Assembly: GCA_035711845.1 (NCBI GenBank)
Contig: DASTBU010000043.1
Span: forward strand, 1 to 64,000
Source of the DNA: DASTBU01 sp035711845
Lineage (GTDB): Bacteria > Acidobacteriota > Vicinamibacteria > Vicinamibacterales > 2-12-FULL-66-21
Length of the DNA stretch: 64,000 nucleotides
Direction of reading: 5' to 3'
The position numbers and the translations under genes are program-made. How positions within the stretch are numbered: the stretch's first letter is position 1; each line of letters begins with the position of its first letter. Of this stretch, positions 63,736 through 64,000 are shown piece after piece. The notes under the pieces were generated by a model. That model was not told the origin of the DNA. It saw nothing but the letters and a program-made list of their open reading frames with translations, and searched no databases.

Positions 63736-63748
63736 GAATACAGTATTC
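63736..63748. promoter_or_regulatory. Perfect 13-bp palindrome between divergent genes
   Basis: GAATACAGTATTC (arms GAATAC/GTATTC, centre A) lies between the doxX start (63652) and the aminotransferase-like start (63812). It could be an operator for both. No regulator gene is next to it, so the protein is unknown. Confidence 0.4.
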
Positions 63749-63811
63749 TCTGCCCAGTCCATCCTGCAATGCGGGTCACTTCGGCGCGTCCAGGCGTCAG
63801 GGGAGGGCGAG

Positions 63812-64000
63812 ATGTACACGCGGCGAGCGTTTCTGCAGGCGAGCGGTACGGCAAGTGCGGCCGCGGTGGCCGCGTTCACTGACAGCGCTCTTGTCCGGAT
63901 GAGTGCGGCGGCGCGTGACTGGACTGGCCGCGCCCCGGAGGACGTTGCCGCGGACGAGAGCTATTGGCGCGAGATCCAGCAGGCATTCACGCTGGACCGA
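63812..64000 (+). CDS. Tat-exported class V aminotransferase-like protein (3' truncated by window)
   Basis: First 63 residues only. Tat signal MYTRRAFLQASGTASAAAVA. The sequence after it, SYWREIQQAFTLDR, is the usual start of the mature region of isopenicillin-N-epimerase-like class V aminotransferases, which carry Tat signals in acidobacteria and many others. The ATG at 63812 has a strong GGGAGGG ribosome site. It diverges from doxX. Confidence 0.7.
   Translation, partial: MYTRRAFLQASGTASAAAVAAFTDSALVRMSAAARDWTGRAPEDVAADESYWREIQQAFTLDR

Overview
The window is GC-rich DNA from a Gram-negative, probably aerobic soil-type bacterium. Four things point to Acidobacteriota, most likely class Vicinamibacteria (former subdivision 6): an Oar-like TonB-dependent receptor at the left edge, two ADOP-type ABC permeases (about 820 residues, duplicated FtsX/MacB halves, no ATPase), several exported amidohydrolases and metallopeptidases, and transcription regulators with an OmpR-type winged helix fused to TPR or enzyme domains. 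The taxon is an inference from gene content; no rRNA or other marker gene is present. No tRNA, rRNA, CRISPR array, prophage or intact insertion sequence was found.

Layout. 1-8.1 kb: end of a TonB receptor with an internal duplication, an exported P1/S58 peptidase overlapping a Tat-exported PhoD-like phosphatase, and an ADOP permease. 8.1-12.7 kb (minus strand): an exported N-acyl-D-amino-acid deacylase-like amidohydrolase, an ArsR-methyltransferase regulator and ahcY. 12.9-14.2 kb: tetR diverging from a DHFR/RibD-like reductase over two copies of a CTAAAC-N4-GTTTAG operator. 14.3-19.5 kb: an operon of three membrane-fusion proteins and one MacB-like permease with no ATPase. 19.6-24.4 kb: a second ArsR-methyltransferase regulator coupled to metH. 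24.6-29.1 kb: alpha/beta hydrolase, pepF, and a cyclophilin-MFS operon. 29.5-32.9 kb: a small Cys-containing protein and a 983-residue DUF349 protein. 33-39.1 kb: YtcJ-like amidohydrolase, phosphodiesterase, MFS exporter and a second ADOP permease. 39.2-46.9 kb: a class A beta-lactamase-like gene and an LD-carboxypeptidase, each overlapping tail-to-tail with a winged-helix regulator gene, plus a decayed methyltransferase. 47-54.6 kb: M49 peptidase with HEAT-cyclophilin, a beta-CASP hydrolase, and a D-cysteine desulfhydrase diverging from a MetF-like gene. 54.6-59 kb: zinc-ribbon protein, aminotransferase, short-chain dehydrogenase and exported hypotheticals. 59.2-63 kb: a three-subunit PaoABC-like molybdenum hydroxylase. 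The window ends with DoxX and the start of a Tat-exported class V aminotransferase-like gene.

How genes work together. ahcY and metH carry out two steps of the SAM/methionine cycle. Each is preceded by its own ArsR-methyltransferase regulator (SahR-like), with a palindrome next to the regulator start codon. A MetF-like gene may add a methyl donor step.

Three features run across the whole window. First, many intergenic gaps, some gene tails and two coding regions contain short arrays of tandem 7-8-mers. Each locus has its own word, and many arrays come in inverted pairs that would form long hairpins. Second, seven genes have a -10-like hexamer followed by exactly six bases and then the start codon, which suggests frequent leaderless transcription. 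Third, several convergent or tail regions show stop codons that seem to have been lost or replaced, giving antisense overlaps or repeat-encoded C-terminal tails.
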